A stretch of DNA of 64,000 nt from Xestospongia muta. Its lineage: Eukaryota; Porifera; Demospongiae; Haplosclerida; Petrosiidae. Both the position numbers and the translations under genes were made by a program. The DNA is taken from positions 5,520,501 to 5,584,500 of the forward strand of contig OY848929.1 in the NCBI GenBank assembly GCA_963693285.1, written 5' to 3'. A model generated the notes under the pieces. It made no database searches, was not told the origin of the DNA, and saw only the letters and a list, made by a program, of their open reading frames with translations. The first letter of the stretch is position 1, and the number at the start of each line of letters is the position of its first letter. Shown here in pieces: positions 23,193 through 34,508 of the stretch.

Positions 23193-24025
23193 ATGAGCTG
23201 TGATTTCTCTTCTGTTCCAGTAATATTGGAACAATCTTTAGCAGGTGGAGAACTTCATAGATTACTACAGAGTAAGCAGTTTAAAATCAGAGGTTAGTAA
23301 GGTATTGCTGAAGTATGTGACATAATGTTTTATAGTTTCTTCCAGTACTCCAGCTTACAGCTGTGTATTTCCATTATGTTCTGTGATATTTACTGTTGAA
23401 ACATTTACTAATATCAGTACTAGTGGAGAACTGGATAAAGAATTTATACAAAGGTAAGACAATTATATATTTATAATATAATCTTTTCTCATCAAGATTG
23501 GAAAAGTCCTTGACATTACATTACAGACAATATGCTGTTCTTATTGCACCTATGTTAGGTTCTAAAGAAATCCAGTTGTTAACTACACTCCAACATAGGT
23601 ACTGTTATCCAATAACCTATTGCTGTCTACTGCTCATTACAGATACTTGCTCTCAAATCTCCAGTTCCTGCCTGTCCATAATATCTCAGAATGTCTATCT
23701 AGTATGCTCAGCATTGTCAAAGTAAGGACTATATCTTTTATGTAATAATTATTGATAATGTTTATATTAGGTTACTGTTAGATCTGTGTGTGAAGTGGTG
23801 AGGGAGAGATATGAGAGGGTGATGGAGAAGATGATATCAGAGGACACTGTAATGTCTGTGTTAGAGAAAACTGGTCTTACGTCTCATGAAGTTGCTGTAA
23901 CAATTGATGGGTGTGGCAGCTTGCAGTCTCTAGCTTCCTCTAATGTTCAGTCTCTAATTGATCATACAAGTTTAGAACATCATCGTGCCATTTTGTTAAA
24001 TCAGTTCTTATCTAATGAAAGTTAA
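23193..24025 (+). CDS. SPO16: SPO16-like meiotic crossover factor (C1orf146 homologue)
   Basis: SPO16 pairs with SHOC1/ZIP2 as an ERCC1/XPF-like heterodimer that binds recombination intermediates in meiosis. ATG 23193 gives MSCDFSSVPVILEQSLAGGE. The exon joins yield an ERCC1-like central domain with YAVLIAPMLGSKEIQLLTTL and RYLLSNLQFLPVHNISE, matching human C1orf146 (QRFLGCNLRILPVHN). A C-terminal helix-hairpin-helix-like region follows (LEKTGLTSHEVAVTIDG, LASSNVQSLIDHTSLEHHR), ending LSNES*. The HhH-like tail fits the ERCC1-type fold and appears longer than in the human protein. The stop is 18 bp from that of the next, convergent gene. Identity rests mainly on the LPVHN block and the overall fold. 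Confidence 0.78.
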
Positions 24026-24043
24026 TGTTAAAATGTTGTATAT

Positions 24044-26557
24044 CTAAATGAGTTGTTTAAGTTGTCCAATAGTCTCCACAATATAAGGTGTTATTGACTC
24101 ATATTCTATACCACGTCCTTCAGCATTTTGCAATCCAAGATTATCAAATATTATTTTAACTTCTTCATTAGTTAACTAAATAAATAGAATTATAAATTTA
24201 GTGATTATAACAAATATCTAGGCTAACTTGAATGACAGATGTTAAGACAGAAGTGAGTTCCTTAATTGTTACAAATCCACTGTTTCCAATGTCTTTTTCT
24301 TTTAATGCATTGAGAAGTACATCTAGTAATGGTGGTTCTTCCTCCTAGTAGTACAATGCTGTTATGATAATGGTTATGTAGTATTTATTACCTTAGCATC
24401 AGTTGTCTCTATAACTTCCTCTGATATCTTCTCTTCAGGACGTGAGTTTTCCTCCACTGTGAGTCCTTCCTTATCTGATTCCTGTGGATCTCCCTCCTCT
24501 CCTTCTGGTTGTGATGTTTTAGGTTCAGTTAGTACTGGCGGAGACAAGGGAGGTGGTGGTCGAGGCTGAGTCCGTAATTGAATAATTCTGGATAATTTAT
24601 AATGTACAATACAATATGGAAAGTTGTCAAAGTTTGTGTTCATACCTTTTAGCCATATTAGAAACACTTGGATCAACTAATTCCTCGACTTTATGTCTAG
24701 AATACAAGATAGATTATATTACAATAGTTATAATGACCTACCCTTCATGAAGTAACTGCTGAAGCTCTTTTCTAACAGTACTTTCTGCAGCAAGTAACGA
24801 GTTAGGTGTCTGTGAAGGTATTGGTGACTGATGTGGCTGGACACTTGAGGTCTGAAGACATTATTAGTAAAATAATCAATAATATTTCATTACTAACTTG
24901 ACTAGAAAGACCACTTCTTTTTGCAAGAACTGGTTTTTGTCTAGTTCGAGGAATAGCTGTCCCTGATGATCGTGGCTAAGAAATAGATTGAATTTATTTT
25001 ATTATAACAATTAACTCACTTTTCTCCCAGTCACACATAAAACATTATGAGGTAAGACAAAGACCCCATGTCCAGGAGGACATTGAAAATAACGTTGTCC
25101 TCTCACTGCACCATCAGTTATACCAACAGGAGCATCTAACTGAGCACCAATAAAGATGCGATCCAATGGATCAAACTCTAATTTTCCAATATATTTAACA
25201 GTCCCTAATTGATTTCCTTGAACAATAACTCGATCTCCATTCAATATTTGTTGACCACTCCTGATATATTGACAATATTATATATTAAATTACATGTAAC
25301 TTACTTTGTTAAATGCGGTGATGCTTTTTTAGCTGTCTTGCTTAAAGTTACAGCTCCCAGGCTTTGTTGACTATTACAAACTGAACATTGACATCCAGTT
25401 AAAACTGGAGGCAATGTTTCTTTTTTAGGTGATGTAGCAGGTACAGAAGGTAATGGAAATGTCTTATGACGTTGATGTTTTTTTGGAGCCAAACTATTTT
25501 AAGAATAAAATCATATTGTTTAGATAATGTTTAGGTCTTACTGATCAATATATCGTCCTTGAGCATTAACAGTACGTGATCTGTCTTGAAATGACATGAC
25601 AGGTATCATATACTGTATATCTTTCCCCTGTATTGTAATGATAATAACAATATTAGTTGTATTCAATAACTTACTTGAGTTCTCTCTTGAAGTTGAGACT
25701 CTCTGTAACATAGAAATTAGTATAAACTACTAAATTGTTGGTAAAACATACAGTTGTTCCCGTTTCTTATGTTGCAATAACTGACGATTTCTTTGCTCTC
25801 GAATTTCAGGTGCTGTTAACTAGGACAACAAAAATTCAACAAAGTATAAATTTGATGTTTGTATTTACTTCTAACACTGACAAATGACCTTTCAAATGCT
25901 ACAAAGGAACAATGATAACAATAGTGTATCATGAGGTTTTAAGTACTTGCCGTGATTTCTCTTCTAGCTCGATACAAAGCTGCTTTCAACCGGACATTCT
26001 CTTCCACAGCTATTACAGACAGTCATTATATATTTAGTTATTTATTATTTAATGTACTTTCTCTATACTGCTTCTCCAAGTTATTATCATGAGTTGTAAC
26101 ACTTCTAACTTCTTCCAGAGCAGAAAAAAGGTCAGAGCTAAGAGAGAAACACACATAAATACCATTAAAAATATTGTAGCAAGTATTACTGTAAAGTTTT
26201 TAACAATTGACTGAGTGACTTTTCATCTTCATTTGTTAAACCCATCTACATGAAAAATCTTCACCATACATTGTATTTGTAGTATATTACTTACAGACTG
26301 TACTAGGCTACTGGTTGAAATAGCTAACAAGATATAAAGAGCATTATACAATAAGTAACATTGCCTACCAGTAAGTCCAGTAACTTCTGCAATAGGAGGG
26401 AGATGAATTCCTTCAGACTGAGTCTGCAAAGGTGAATCTACTGAAGAGTTAAGTTCTGCAAATAAAAGAGCGTTAATATAACACAAATAAAAGGGACTGT
26501 TTTACTTTGTAAAGTATCTGTTAATTGAATATCAGTGACTTCAATTGGACTGTCCAT
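24044..26557 (-). CDS. Unrecognised CAP-Gly / coiled-coil protein with possible EF-hand pair
   Basis: I do not recognise the gene. ATG 26557 (MDSPIEVTDIQLTD), TAG 24044-24046. Order seen: acidic N-terminus; charged helical/coiled-coil region over several very short exons (LEKQYR, AVEENVRLKAALYRARRE, LTAPEIREQRNRQLLQHKK); basic linker with CQCSVCNSQQ; one CAP-Gly domain (about 25011-25250: GDRVIVQGNQLGTVKYIG, GQRYFQCPPGHGVFVLPHNV); Ser/Pro and acidic linkers (24380-24600). The C-terminus has two helix-loop-helix stretches (LLDVLLNALKEKDIGNSGFV, LTNEEVKIIFDNLGLQ) that look like degenerate EF-hands. CAP-Gly domains bind tubulin/EB tails, so a microtubule or centrosome/cilium role is plausible (inference). 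The CAP-Gly sits mid-protein, unlike CLIP or dynactin. Confidence 0.7.
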
Positions 26558-26679
26558 CTCTGCAGAAAATGGGTGGGGCTGCTGGTTTGTATTACCAATC
26601 GGTTGCTAGGAAATCACGTGATTAATTATAGGCAGTCATTGTACTGAGACAACGTGGAACAGTAACTCATTTACTGATA
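26558..26679. promoter_or_regulatory. Divergent CAP-Gly gene / GORASP2 promoter
   Basis: 122 bp between start codons. It includes an E-box CACGTG at about 26616-26621. No TATA box is obvious. Confidence 0.5.
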
Positions 26680-28086
26680 ATGGGAGGAGGACAATCTACT
26701 GTTGTACCAGGAGGAGGTTCTGAAGGGTATCATGTATTAAAGGTATCTGAATGTTAATTAAGTAGCTGTGTCATTGTCCGGTGTCTTTTGCAGGTGTTGG
26801 AAAATTCACCTGGTTACCAAGCTGGATTAGAGCCTTATTTTGATTATATTGTGTCAATCAATGACATAAGATTGGTAGGATATATCGAGAATGTCCCTCA
26901 ATTATTTATCTTTAATTAGGATCAGGATAATGACATGTTAAAAAACATTCTTCAAAGGAACATTGATACTCCTGTTAAAGTTGTTGTCTATAATTCTAAA
27001 GCACGAGGAAGTCGAGGTAGACCCTGTCATTAATACATTAATTAACTTGCCTTTCTCAGAGGTTATGTTAACCCCTTCAAGTAGCTGGGGAGGTCAAGGT
27101 TTACTCGGTGTTAGTATTAGATTCTGTTCCTTTGAGGATGCTAGTGACAATGTCTGGCATATTTTAGTATGTCAACATATTAAGTTAAAAAAGATAGTAC
27201 ATTTTGTTGTTTTAGGAAGTTCAACCAAATTCTCCAGCTGCACTCGCTGGTCTTATACCTCATACAGATTATATATTAGGAGCTGATGTTATGGGACCAG
27301 ATGATGATCTGTATTCTGTGATAGAGACACATCCTCAACGAACTGTTCATCTTTTTGTATATAATTCTGACACCAATCAGTGTCGAGAGGTAAGATCATG
27401 TGAATATCATGTGACTGTGATGTCATACATACAAATAGGTAGCTTTAATGCCTAATCCAGAGTGGGGAGGTGAAGGTAGCATAGGATGTGGTATTGGCTA
27501 TGGTTATCTTCATCGTATTCCAGCACGACCTCCATTAGTAGTAAGACAAAATATAGCTCCACCTCCTATTCAACCTGTAGCCCCACCCACTATTAAAACA
27601 GAACCTAATGAGTTAACAGAAGTTCCATTAGTTGTACCATCTCAGCCTAACACTCCAAGTCATGATTCTACCAAACAAAGTGACTTAGAAACAACAATGG
27701 AACAATTGTCCATTACTACACCTCAACAACCCCCAGCAGTAGAAGAAACACCTTCATTAGTAGTTATATCCTCACCAAGTAACACAGGTTCTGTTAACTT
27801 GATTTCTGAAGCCACACCTTCTAATTTAATTCAAGTTGGGTCTCCACCGCTAGTCTTTCCAGCCAGTTCAACCCCACCCACTCTGACTACAGGAGTGCAG
27901 CCTTTTACAATGGGAACAACCTCTCCATTAGCTCCACCTCCTTTTCAGGGTAGTACTGGAGTATCTTATACATCACAGTCTACGTCAGGTATATTAGGAT
28001 CTCCACCTACTCTTATGCTTCCGTCTTTTCCACCTGTAATCAGCTTAGACCACACCCCTTCGTTAACTCCTCCTAGGACACAATAA
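26680..28086 (+). CDS. GORASP2: Golgi reassembly-stacking protein (GRASP55/65)
   Basis: Peripheral Golgi protein that tethers cisternae. ATG 26680 gives [20 protein letters not shown]; Gly-2 is the myristoylation site in the family. Two PDZ-like GRASP domains follow: PDZ1 with [20 protein letters not shown], and PDZ2 with [19 protein letters not shown] and [20 protein letters not shown]. The diagnostic [20 protein letters not shown] ends the GRASP core at about 27525. The C-terminal half (one long exon 27439-28086) is Pro/Ser/Thr-rich, as in the regulatory tail of GRASP proteins. TAA 28084-28086. A single gene is expected to be ancestral to GORASP1 and GORASP2. The encoded GRASP core is full length. 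Confidence 0.95.
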
Positions 28087-28367
28087 ACTTAGTTGTATTT
28101 TATTAACAGTAATATTTCATGTTTTTTGATAATCATAAAAATAAAAATAATCTAATAATTCTATTACCATATTATGTTCCAGTGAAGTATAATAGATAAG
28201 GATCCTATTGATAGGTAGACTCAGTCTTAATTTGATATAATGATAGAAGTATAACTCTTCATAGTTTAATGGTCAGAAGCAACAGCCAATGTAAGTAGTA
28301 ATAGTAGTGCGTCAAAATTGGAGGGTGGAGGTGTTTATGAACTATTGTTAATTATAGCTTGACTGCC
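28087..28367. other. GORASP2 3' side and array gene A upstream region
   Basis: AT-rich. The part from about 28200 is diverged but alignable by eye with the upstream regions of array genes B and C (GATCC-ATTGAT, GATAG-A-TATA-CTC, AACTATTGTT words), so it is gene A's promoter. Nothing else is seen. Confidence 0.5.
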
Positions 28368-30256
28368 ATGACTGACAAGGTAAAAATAGTCGATTGTCTT
28401 GTATGGACTGTGGCCATCATCTCGTTCATTGTAGCTGTTCTACTCTTACTCTCCATTGTAGGTCTCGGTAAGTGATCATCATATCATACAATTTTATGTG
28501 ACGTTTTAATAACAGCTACAGTCGGAATAATCTATGCTCAAGTCGATGATGATCGTTATGTTCAAGCTGTTGACAACCCAAATGATAACTTTAATAACTT
28601 GTGGTTGTATTACATGAGTGGATCATCATGTGCTGTTATTCCCTACTCTATTGTTGGTACAGTAGCTATGTTGATGTTAATAGTTGTTGTAAAACGTTCC
28701 AGAGAGCATAGTAAAAGAAAAAAGTCTGTTACTAATATTATTTGTGATTTATTTCGTGATGTTCTTTTTTAGACCTCAGCCTGAAAATCCACATAGTCAT
28801 TTGGGATTTATCTCTTATTTGTTTGGTCGTCAAAGAAAAAAGTCAGTTACTAATATTAGTGGTGATGTATTATTTTTCATGATGTTCTTGTTTAGACCTC
28901 AGTCTCAACACAGTCATTTTGGTTTTGTCTCTCGTTTATTTCATGACAAGCAAAAGGTATCAACTGATGGAGATGAACCCGATATAGAATTGACAGACTT
29001 CAACCAAACAGAGGTCCATGAGGGTGATATAGAAGGAAGAATTGACAGGATACATGGTATTCAGTTAATCCATTTCACTGGAGCACAGTTAGCTCCCATC
29101 ACGTTTGGAGCAGTTGTTGGTGTGTTTATGTCACTCCTCTTATCATCACTTTCTTTACTTTGCAGTAAGTTTATAATATTTATATATTATAAGTACTTAT
29201 ATAGTGCTATAGTATGATATGGACTATAAATTAATGACACCTCACAATTATCATTCTTTAGTTCTTTGGGGTATAGCCATTGCTTATGACAATGCTCGTC
29301 GAGTTGACAAGGATGTGTGGCCCTATATTGTAGTAGAAGTTATTGTTGGTTTAGTGATGCCAATCTTGTTGGTTATTGCAGCAGCTATCTTCTCTGTGTT
29401 CTTGGAATATATTACAAAAGGTAGTATTGAAGCTCGAGTCATTATATCTAGACTACTACCAGTTGTTAAGATTGTTCAGGGAGAAGAACATGATTATTGG
29501 GTCATTTTAGATCGTTTTTATTTTCAGTTGTCTACTCACGATAAGGACATGCGATCTGGTAAAGCAAAATCATGTGGTAATATGTGCAGTACTACACCAG
29601 CAACTTGGATCATCACAATAATTGTTGCATTAGCATTCTTACTGGCTACATCCTACTTTATGAACTCTAATATAACACAACAGACAACATTGAAATCTTG
29701 TCCTCATGTTAGCTATGAAGTGGACTGTTTCAACAAATCTACATATAATTATATTGACTGTCAAAATGAAGAGGTTGCTAATATAAGTTTTACATTGATT
29801 CATTGTTTTAGGTTCTTGAGATTTGGACGTGATAGTGATGTCATTGGTGGAATTGCTCGTGCTTTCGCATTTTATTTGGCTACACTGGCTTTTTTTACAT
29901 CATCTTTTCATGTTGTTAATGTTCTCCTCAACTTTAAACCTACTCGTCTCTGGGGTATTGGATATGTTATCCTTGGTATTCTTCTATTGGGTGGAGGACT
30001 GACTGTTATGTTAACAGAAGCGTCAGCGATTGTGCGTTTGGACATTATTCTAATCTTTCAGTTTTATATGGTAGCCATTTTTATATTTCTAATTGGTATT
30101 CTTCTCTTGATCAGTAAGTGGTGGGAACATCTTCCACCTCCTAGTAAAGAACCACCACCAGATGCTTTGGTATCTGTTGGTATTTCTGGTGACAAGGAAG
30201 CTGAAAATAAAGTGAAAGAAGAACTTCGTGAGCAGCAGCAACCATATGTTACATAA
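28368..30256 (+). CDS. Array gene A: unrecognised multi-pass membrane protein (possibly frame-broken)
   Basis: ATG 28368 gives MTDKVKIVDCLVWTVAIISF, a first membrane segment. Exon 2 (about 28515 on) encodes GIIYAQVDDDRYVQAVDN and a second segment (CAVIPYSIVGTVAMLMLIVV). A cytosolic stretch with a 118-bp internal duplication follows; its first copy ends in TAG at 28770-28772. Further on: acidic DIELTDFNQTEVHEGDIEG, HFTGAQLAPITFGAV membrane segment, intron 29164-29261, and a large last exon. That exon has several more hydrophobic segments, a loop with Cys and N-glycosylation-like sites (CPHVSYEVDCFNKSTYNYID), FRFLRFGRDSDV and a proline-rich C-tail (PPPSKEPPPD). No known family was recognised; receptor, channel or transporter are all open. 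Reading past 28772 needs splicing that removes the broken copy, or the product is truncated. Confidence 0.6.
28724..28958 (+). repeat. 118-bp internal tandem duplication in gene A
   Basis: Two copies of a unit beginning GTC-GTTACTAATATT start at 28724 and 28842 (offset 118, not a multiple of three). Copy 2 is open; copy 1 is about 5 bp shorter between GAT and the T-run and ends in TTTTTTAG, in frame as a stop. Confidence 0.8.
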
Positions 30257-31338
30257 TCATAAATATTAAAAACAGGATATATTTTCTAAGAGTGATATCA
30301 TTATAGGACATATTGTTCATCATCAATCAAGTTTTACCAGTTTTGTTGTATTTTACAGTAATAATGCAAAAATTATCATATGATTTAAATTGAACATACA
30401 GGATAGTAGTCCTAATAAAGGTTATCATTAAAGGGGCATAAACAGTATATCCCCTATTCTGACACTATATTTGATGAGACCATTAGTGATTTGTAAGAAA
30501 AGCACCTGTTCTTTATTTTGTGTGTCCCAAACAGCAAACAAGTACAATATACGTTATACTTGTAATAATAGACTCCTTATCAATACATGACTCTACTTGA
30601 TGGTGTTGTGTGATGAAGATGTACCCAGTCTAAAGTTTGGTTAACTCACATAGTAATATATTAAATTATTCAAATCATTAGGTGTATTTGATATGACAAT
30701 AGTCCTTGTAAGATACCACCCACACTCATTATACCAATGCTTAATACACCATCAGTTAGTTATTCCTGCAGGTCTTGTTTCTATTGAAGATGTAATATTT
30801 TAGACTGCACATAATTGGAGTTAGTGTCATGTTTTGTACTTACCAAATAGTCATTTCATTGCCAGTCTAGATTTAGACCAGTAAGTAAATCAAATTATAT
30901 CACTAACTGTATTGAAGATATTGGGTGCTTCTTGGTGTAACTTGTACAATGATGATGATGACATCACATGTGTCATAGGTATGGTAGTATGAATGTATTG
31001 TTTAGATGATGACACCAAGAATCATCCAAGATGTGACATACTTTATTATCTAGTTTATCTCCAATTACTTTGTGCAAAAATTCAAAGTACAATTCTTCTA
31101 TCTCTTAATTAGGAGCATATTCTAATGAACTGTATTATAAATGTGTACTCTGTCAACACATAGTGTACCAGTGAGCTACAAGAGATCCCATTGATGGTTA
31201 GAGTCAGTTTAATTTCATACTATGTAGATTTGTGCCATGATTTGATAGGAATATAGCTCCTCCTTGACCTCAAACTGGAGGTGGGGCTAGTTAATTAACT
31301 ATTGTTATTTGACGACATTGCTGAGTCTGACCTATGCA
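30257..31338. other. Intergenic region between array genes A and B
   Basis: Gene A 3' UTR, a KPNB1-derived fragment (about 30410-30500), then from about 30570 the upstream region of gene B, which is repeated almost unchanged before gene C. No open coding region is seen. Confidence 0.7.
30410..30500 (-). pseudogene. KPNB1 gene fragment (intron/exon piece)
   Basis: The stretch around CCTAATAAAGGT...ATTAAAGGGGCA...ATATCCCCTA...ACTATATTTGATGAGA...CATTAGTG matches KPNB1 at about 38232-38322, with some 10-20% differences judged by eye. It is in the same orientation as the parent gene and has no coding capacity. It looks like the remnant of a tandem duplication that once extended into KPNB1. Confidence 0.75.
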
Positions 31339-33330
31339 ATGGCTGACAAGACGGTAAAAGTAGTCGATTGTCTTGCATGGACTGTGGCCATCATCTCGTT
31401 CATTGTAACTGTTCTGCTCCTACTTTCCATTGTAGGTCTTGGTAAGTGATCATAATATAACATAGTTCCGTCCTCAGTCAGTAGTTTGGGGGGTGAGACT
31501 ACAAATATATCACAGTTATCTTTCATAACAGCTGCTGTCGGAATAATCTATGCTCAAGTCGATGATGGTCGTTATATTCAAGCTGTTGACAACTCAGATG
31601 ATAACTTTAATATCTTGTGGTTATATTACATGGCTGGATCATCATGTGCTGTTATTCCCTACTCTATTGTTGGTACACTAGCTATATTGATGTTAATAGT
31701 TGTTATAAAACGTTCCAAAGAGCACAGTCAAAGAAAAGAGTCAGTGACTAATATTAGTGGTGATTTATTTCACAATGTTCTTTTTTAGACCTCAACCTGA
31801 AAATCCAGAGAGTATTTTGTCGCTTATCTCTTCTTTACATGGTCATCAAATAAAAGAGTCAGTTACTAATATTAGTGGTGATGTATTATTCTTTATGATG
31901 TTCTTGTTTAGACCACAGCCTGAACATTCACAGAGTTGTTTGAAGTCTTTCTTTTGTTTTTGTCATAAAAAATGTACAGTAGCAAATGATGGAAATGAAC
32001 CTGGTATAGAATTAACAGAAACCAACCAACCAGAGGTCCATGAGGGTGATGTAGAAGGAAGAATTGACAGGACAGAAACCAACCAAACAGAGGTCCATAA
32101 GGGTGATGTAGAAGGAAGAATTGACAGGATACATGGTATTCAGTTAATCCATTTCACTGGAGCACAGTTAGCTCCCATCACATTTGGAGTAGTTGTTAGT
32201 GTGTTTATGTCACTCCTCTTATCATCACTTTCTTTACTTTGCAGTAAGTTTATAATATTTATATATTATAAGTAATTATATAGTGCTATAGTATGATATG
32301 GACTGTAAATTAGACACCTCATGTTTATCATTCTTTAGTTCTCTGGGGCATAGCCATTGCTTATGACAATGCTCGTCGAGTTGATAAGGATGTGTGGCCC
32401 TATATTATAGTAGAAGTTATTGTTGGTTTAGTGATGCCAATCTTGTTGGTTATTGCAGTTATTATCTTCTCTATCTTCTTGGAATATATTACTAAAGGTA
32501 GTATTGAAGCTCGAGTTATTATATCTAGACTACTACCAGTTATTAGGATTGTTCAGGGAGAAAAATATGATTATTGGGTCATTTTAGATCGTTTTTATTT
32601 TCAGTTGACTATTCACGATAGGGACATGCGATTGGGTAAAGCGAAATCATGTGGTAAAATGTGCAGTACTACACCAGCAACTTGGATCATCACAATAATT
32701 GTTGCATTAGCATTCTTACTGGCTACATCCTACTTTATGAACTCTAATATAACACAACAGACAACATTGACATCTTGTCCACATGTTAGCTATGAAGTGG
32801 ACTGTTTCAACAAATCTACATATAATTATATTGACTGTCAAAATGAAGAGGTTGCTAATATGAATTTTACATTGATTCATTGTTTTAGGTTCTTGAGATT
32901 TGGACGTGATAGTGATGTCATTGGTGGACTAGCTCGTGCTTTCGCATTTTATTTGGCTACACTGGCTTTTTTTACAACAGCTTTTCATGTTGTTAATGTT
33001 CTTGTTAACTTTAAACCTACTCGTCTCTGGGGTATTGGATATGTTATCCTTGGTATTCTTCTGTTGGGTGGAGGACTGACTGTTATGTTTACAGAAGCAG
33101 CAGCTATTGTGCGTTTGGACATTATTCAAATCTTTCAGTTTTATATGGTAGCCTTTTTTATATTTCTAATTGGTCTTCTTTTATTGATCAGTAAATTGTG
33201 GGAACATCTTCCACCTCCTAGTAAAGAACCACCACCAGATGGTTTGGTATCTGTTGGTATTTCTGGCAACAAGGAAGCCGAAAATAAAGTGAAAGCAGAA
33301 CTTCATGAGCAGCAGGAACAATACATTTAA
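31339..33330 (+). CDS. Array gene B: unrecognised multi-pass membrane protein (possibly frame-broken)
   Basis: Paralogue of gene A. ATG 31339 gives MADKTVKVVDCLAWTVAIIS. The exon layout matches: N-terminal segment, intron 31442-31530, exon 2 with CAVIPYSIVGTLAILMLIVV, duplicated cytosolic unit (starts 31740 and 31858, offset 118), TGAQLAPITFGVV segment, intron about 32244-32337, and last exon to TAA at 33328-33330. As in A, the first cytosolic unit reads ...GDLFHNVLF* with a TAG formed by TTTTTTAG; the second unit is open. It also carries a 57-bp in-frame duplication (32015-32128). The extracellular-type loop keeps the CPHVSYEVDCFNKSTY cysteines. Function unknown. Sharing of the same frame break with A suggests either a common splicing solution or shared decay. 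Confidence 0.6.
32015..32128 (+). repeat. 57-bp in-frame tandem duplication in gene B
   Basis: Copies start at 32015 and 32072 (ACAGAAACCAACCAA...). Each encodes 19 residues of the acidic cytosolic TETNQ-EVH-GDVEGRIDR block. Genes A and C have one copy. Confidence 0.92.
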
Positions 33331-34508
33331 TAAATATTCAAAACAAATTAAAAGGATAATTTTTCTAATAGTTGTTTTATTTTACCTTTTACAATAATAA
33401 TGTGAAAATTGTCACATGACACAAATTGAACAAACAATACATTAAATGGGATCACCAGTTACCATGGCAACATACAATTATAAATATAACTAGAAACAAA
33501 TCAAGTTTCCAAACTAGAGACCACACCCACTTATTTACCCCTATAGAGAAAGAAAAGCATATGCAATGTTACATCATCTCACCATGTCTCTAAAAATAGA
33601 AAGAAGTGATACTATTATAGTAACAACATTGTTATTTGGGATAATCTATTAACTGACAACTGTACAGATAGTCCAAGCATTTAAGCCCCACCCATTGTAA
33701 TTAGCTAGCATACGCACTTGGATCCAGTAGTAGGCTCCTTATCAATACATGAGCCTACTTGATAGTGTTGTGTGTTGAAGATGTACCCAGTCTAAAGTTT
33801 GGTTAACTCACATAGTAATATATTAAATTATTTAAATCATTAGGTGTATTTGATATGACAATAGTCTTTGTAAGATACCACCCACACTCATTATACCAAT
33901 GCTTAATACACCATCAGTTAGTTATTCCTGCAGGTCTTGTTTCTATTGAAGATGTAATATTTTAGACTGCACATAATTGGAGTTAGTGTCATGTTTTGTA
34001 CTTACCAAATAGTCATTTCATTGCCAGTCTAGATTTAGACCAGTAAGTAAATCAAATTATATCACTAACTGTATTGAAGATATTGGGTGCTTCTTGGTGT
34101 AACTTGTACAATGATGATGATGACATCACATGTGTCATAGGTATGGTAGTATGAATGTATTGTTTAGATGATGACACCAAGAATCATCCAAGATATGACA
34201 TACTTTATTATCTAGTTTATTTCCAATTACTTTGTGCAAAATTCAAAGTACAATTCTTCTATCTCTTAATTAGGAGCATATTCTAATGAACTGCATTATA
34301 AATGTGTACTCTGTCAACACATAGGGTACCAGTGAGCTACAAGAGATCCCATTGATAGTTAGAGTCAGTTTAATTTCATACAATGTAGATTTGTGCCATG
34401 ATTTGATAGAAGTATAGCTCCTCCTTGACCTCAAACTGGAGGTGGGGCTGGTTAATTAACTATTATTGTTTGACGACATTGCTGAATCTGATCCATGGTC
34501 TAACTGCA
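33331..34508. other. Intergenic region between array genes B and C
   Basis: Gene B 3' flank (33331-33731) is nearly identical to the flank after gene C. At 33705-33731 it contains the KPNB1 stop-codon region (GCTAGCATACGCACTTGGAT...). From 33732 the upstream region of gene C repeats 30570-31338 with only scattered base changes. No gene is seen. Confidence 0.75.
33705..33731 (-). pseudogene. Copy of KPNB1 3' coding end
   Basis: Matches 36798-36824, the last nine KPNB1 codons including the stop, with a few changes. It marks the right breakpoint of the B/C duplication inside KPNB1's last exon. Confidence 0.85.

Larger units (their letters stand above)
30570..33731 (+). repeat. Segmental tandem duplication, copy 1 (gene B unit)
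   Basis: About 3.16 kb from ACTCCTTATCAATACATGA (from about 30572) to GGATCCAGTAGT (33720-33731). It carries gene B, its promoter and 3' flank. The right end is a copy of the last codons and 3' flank of KPNB1. Confidence 0.85.
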
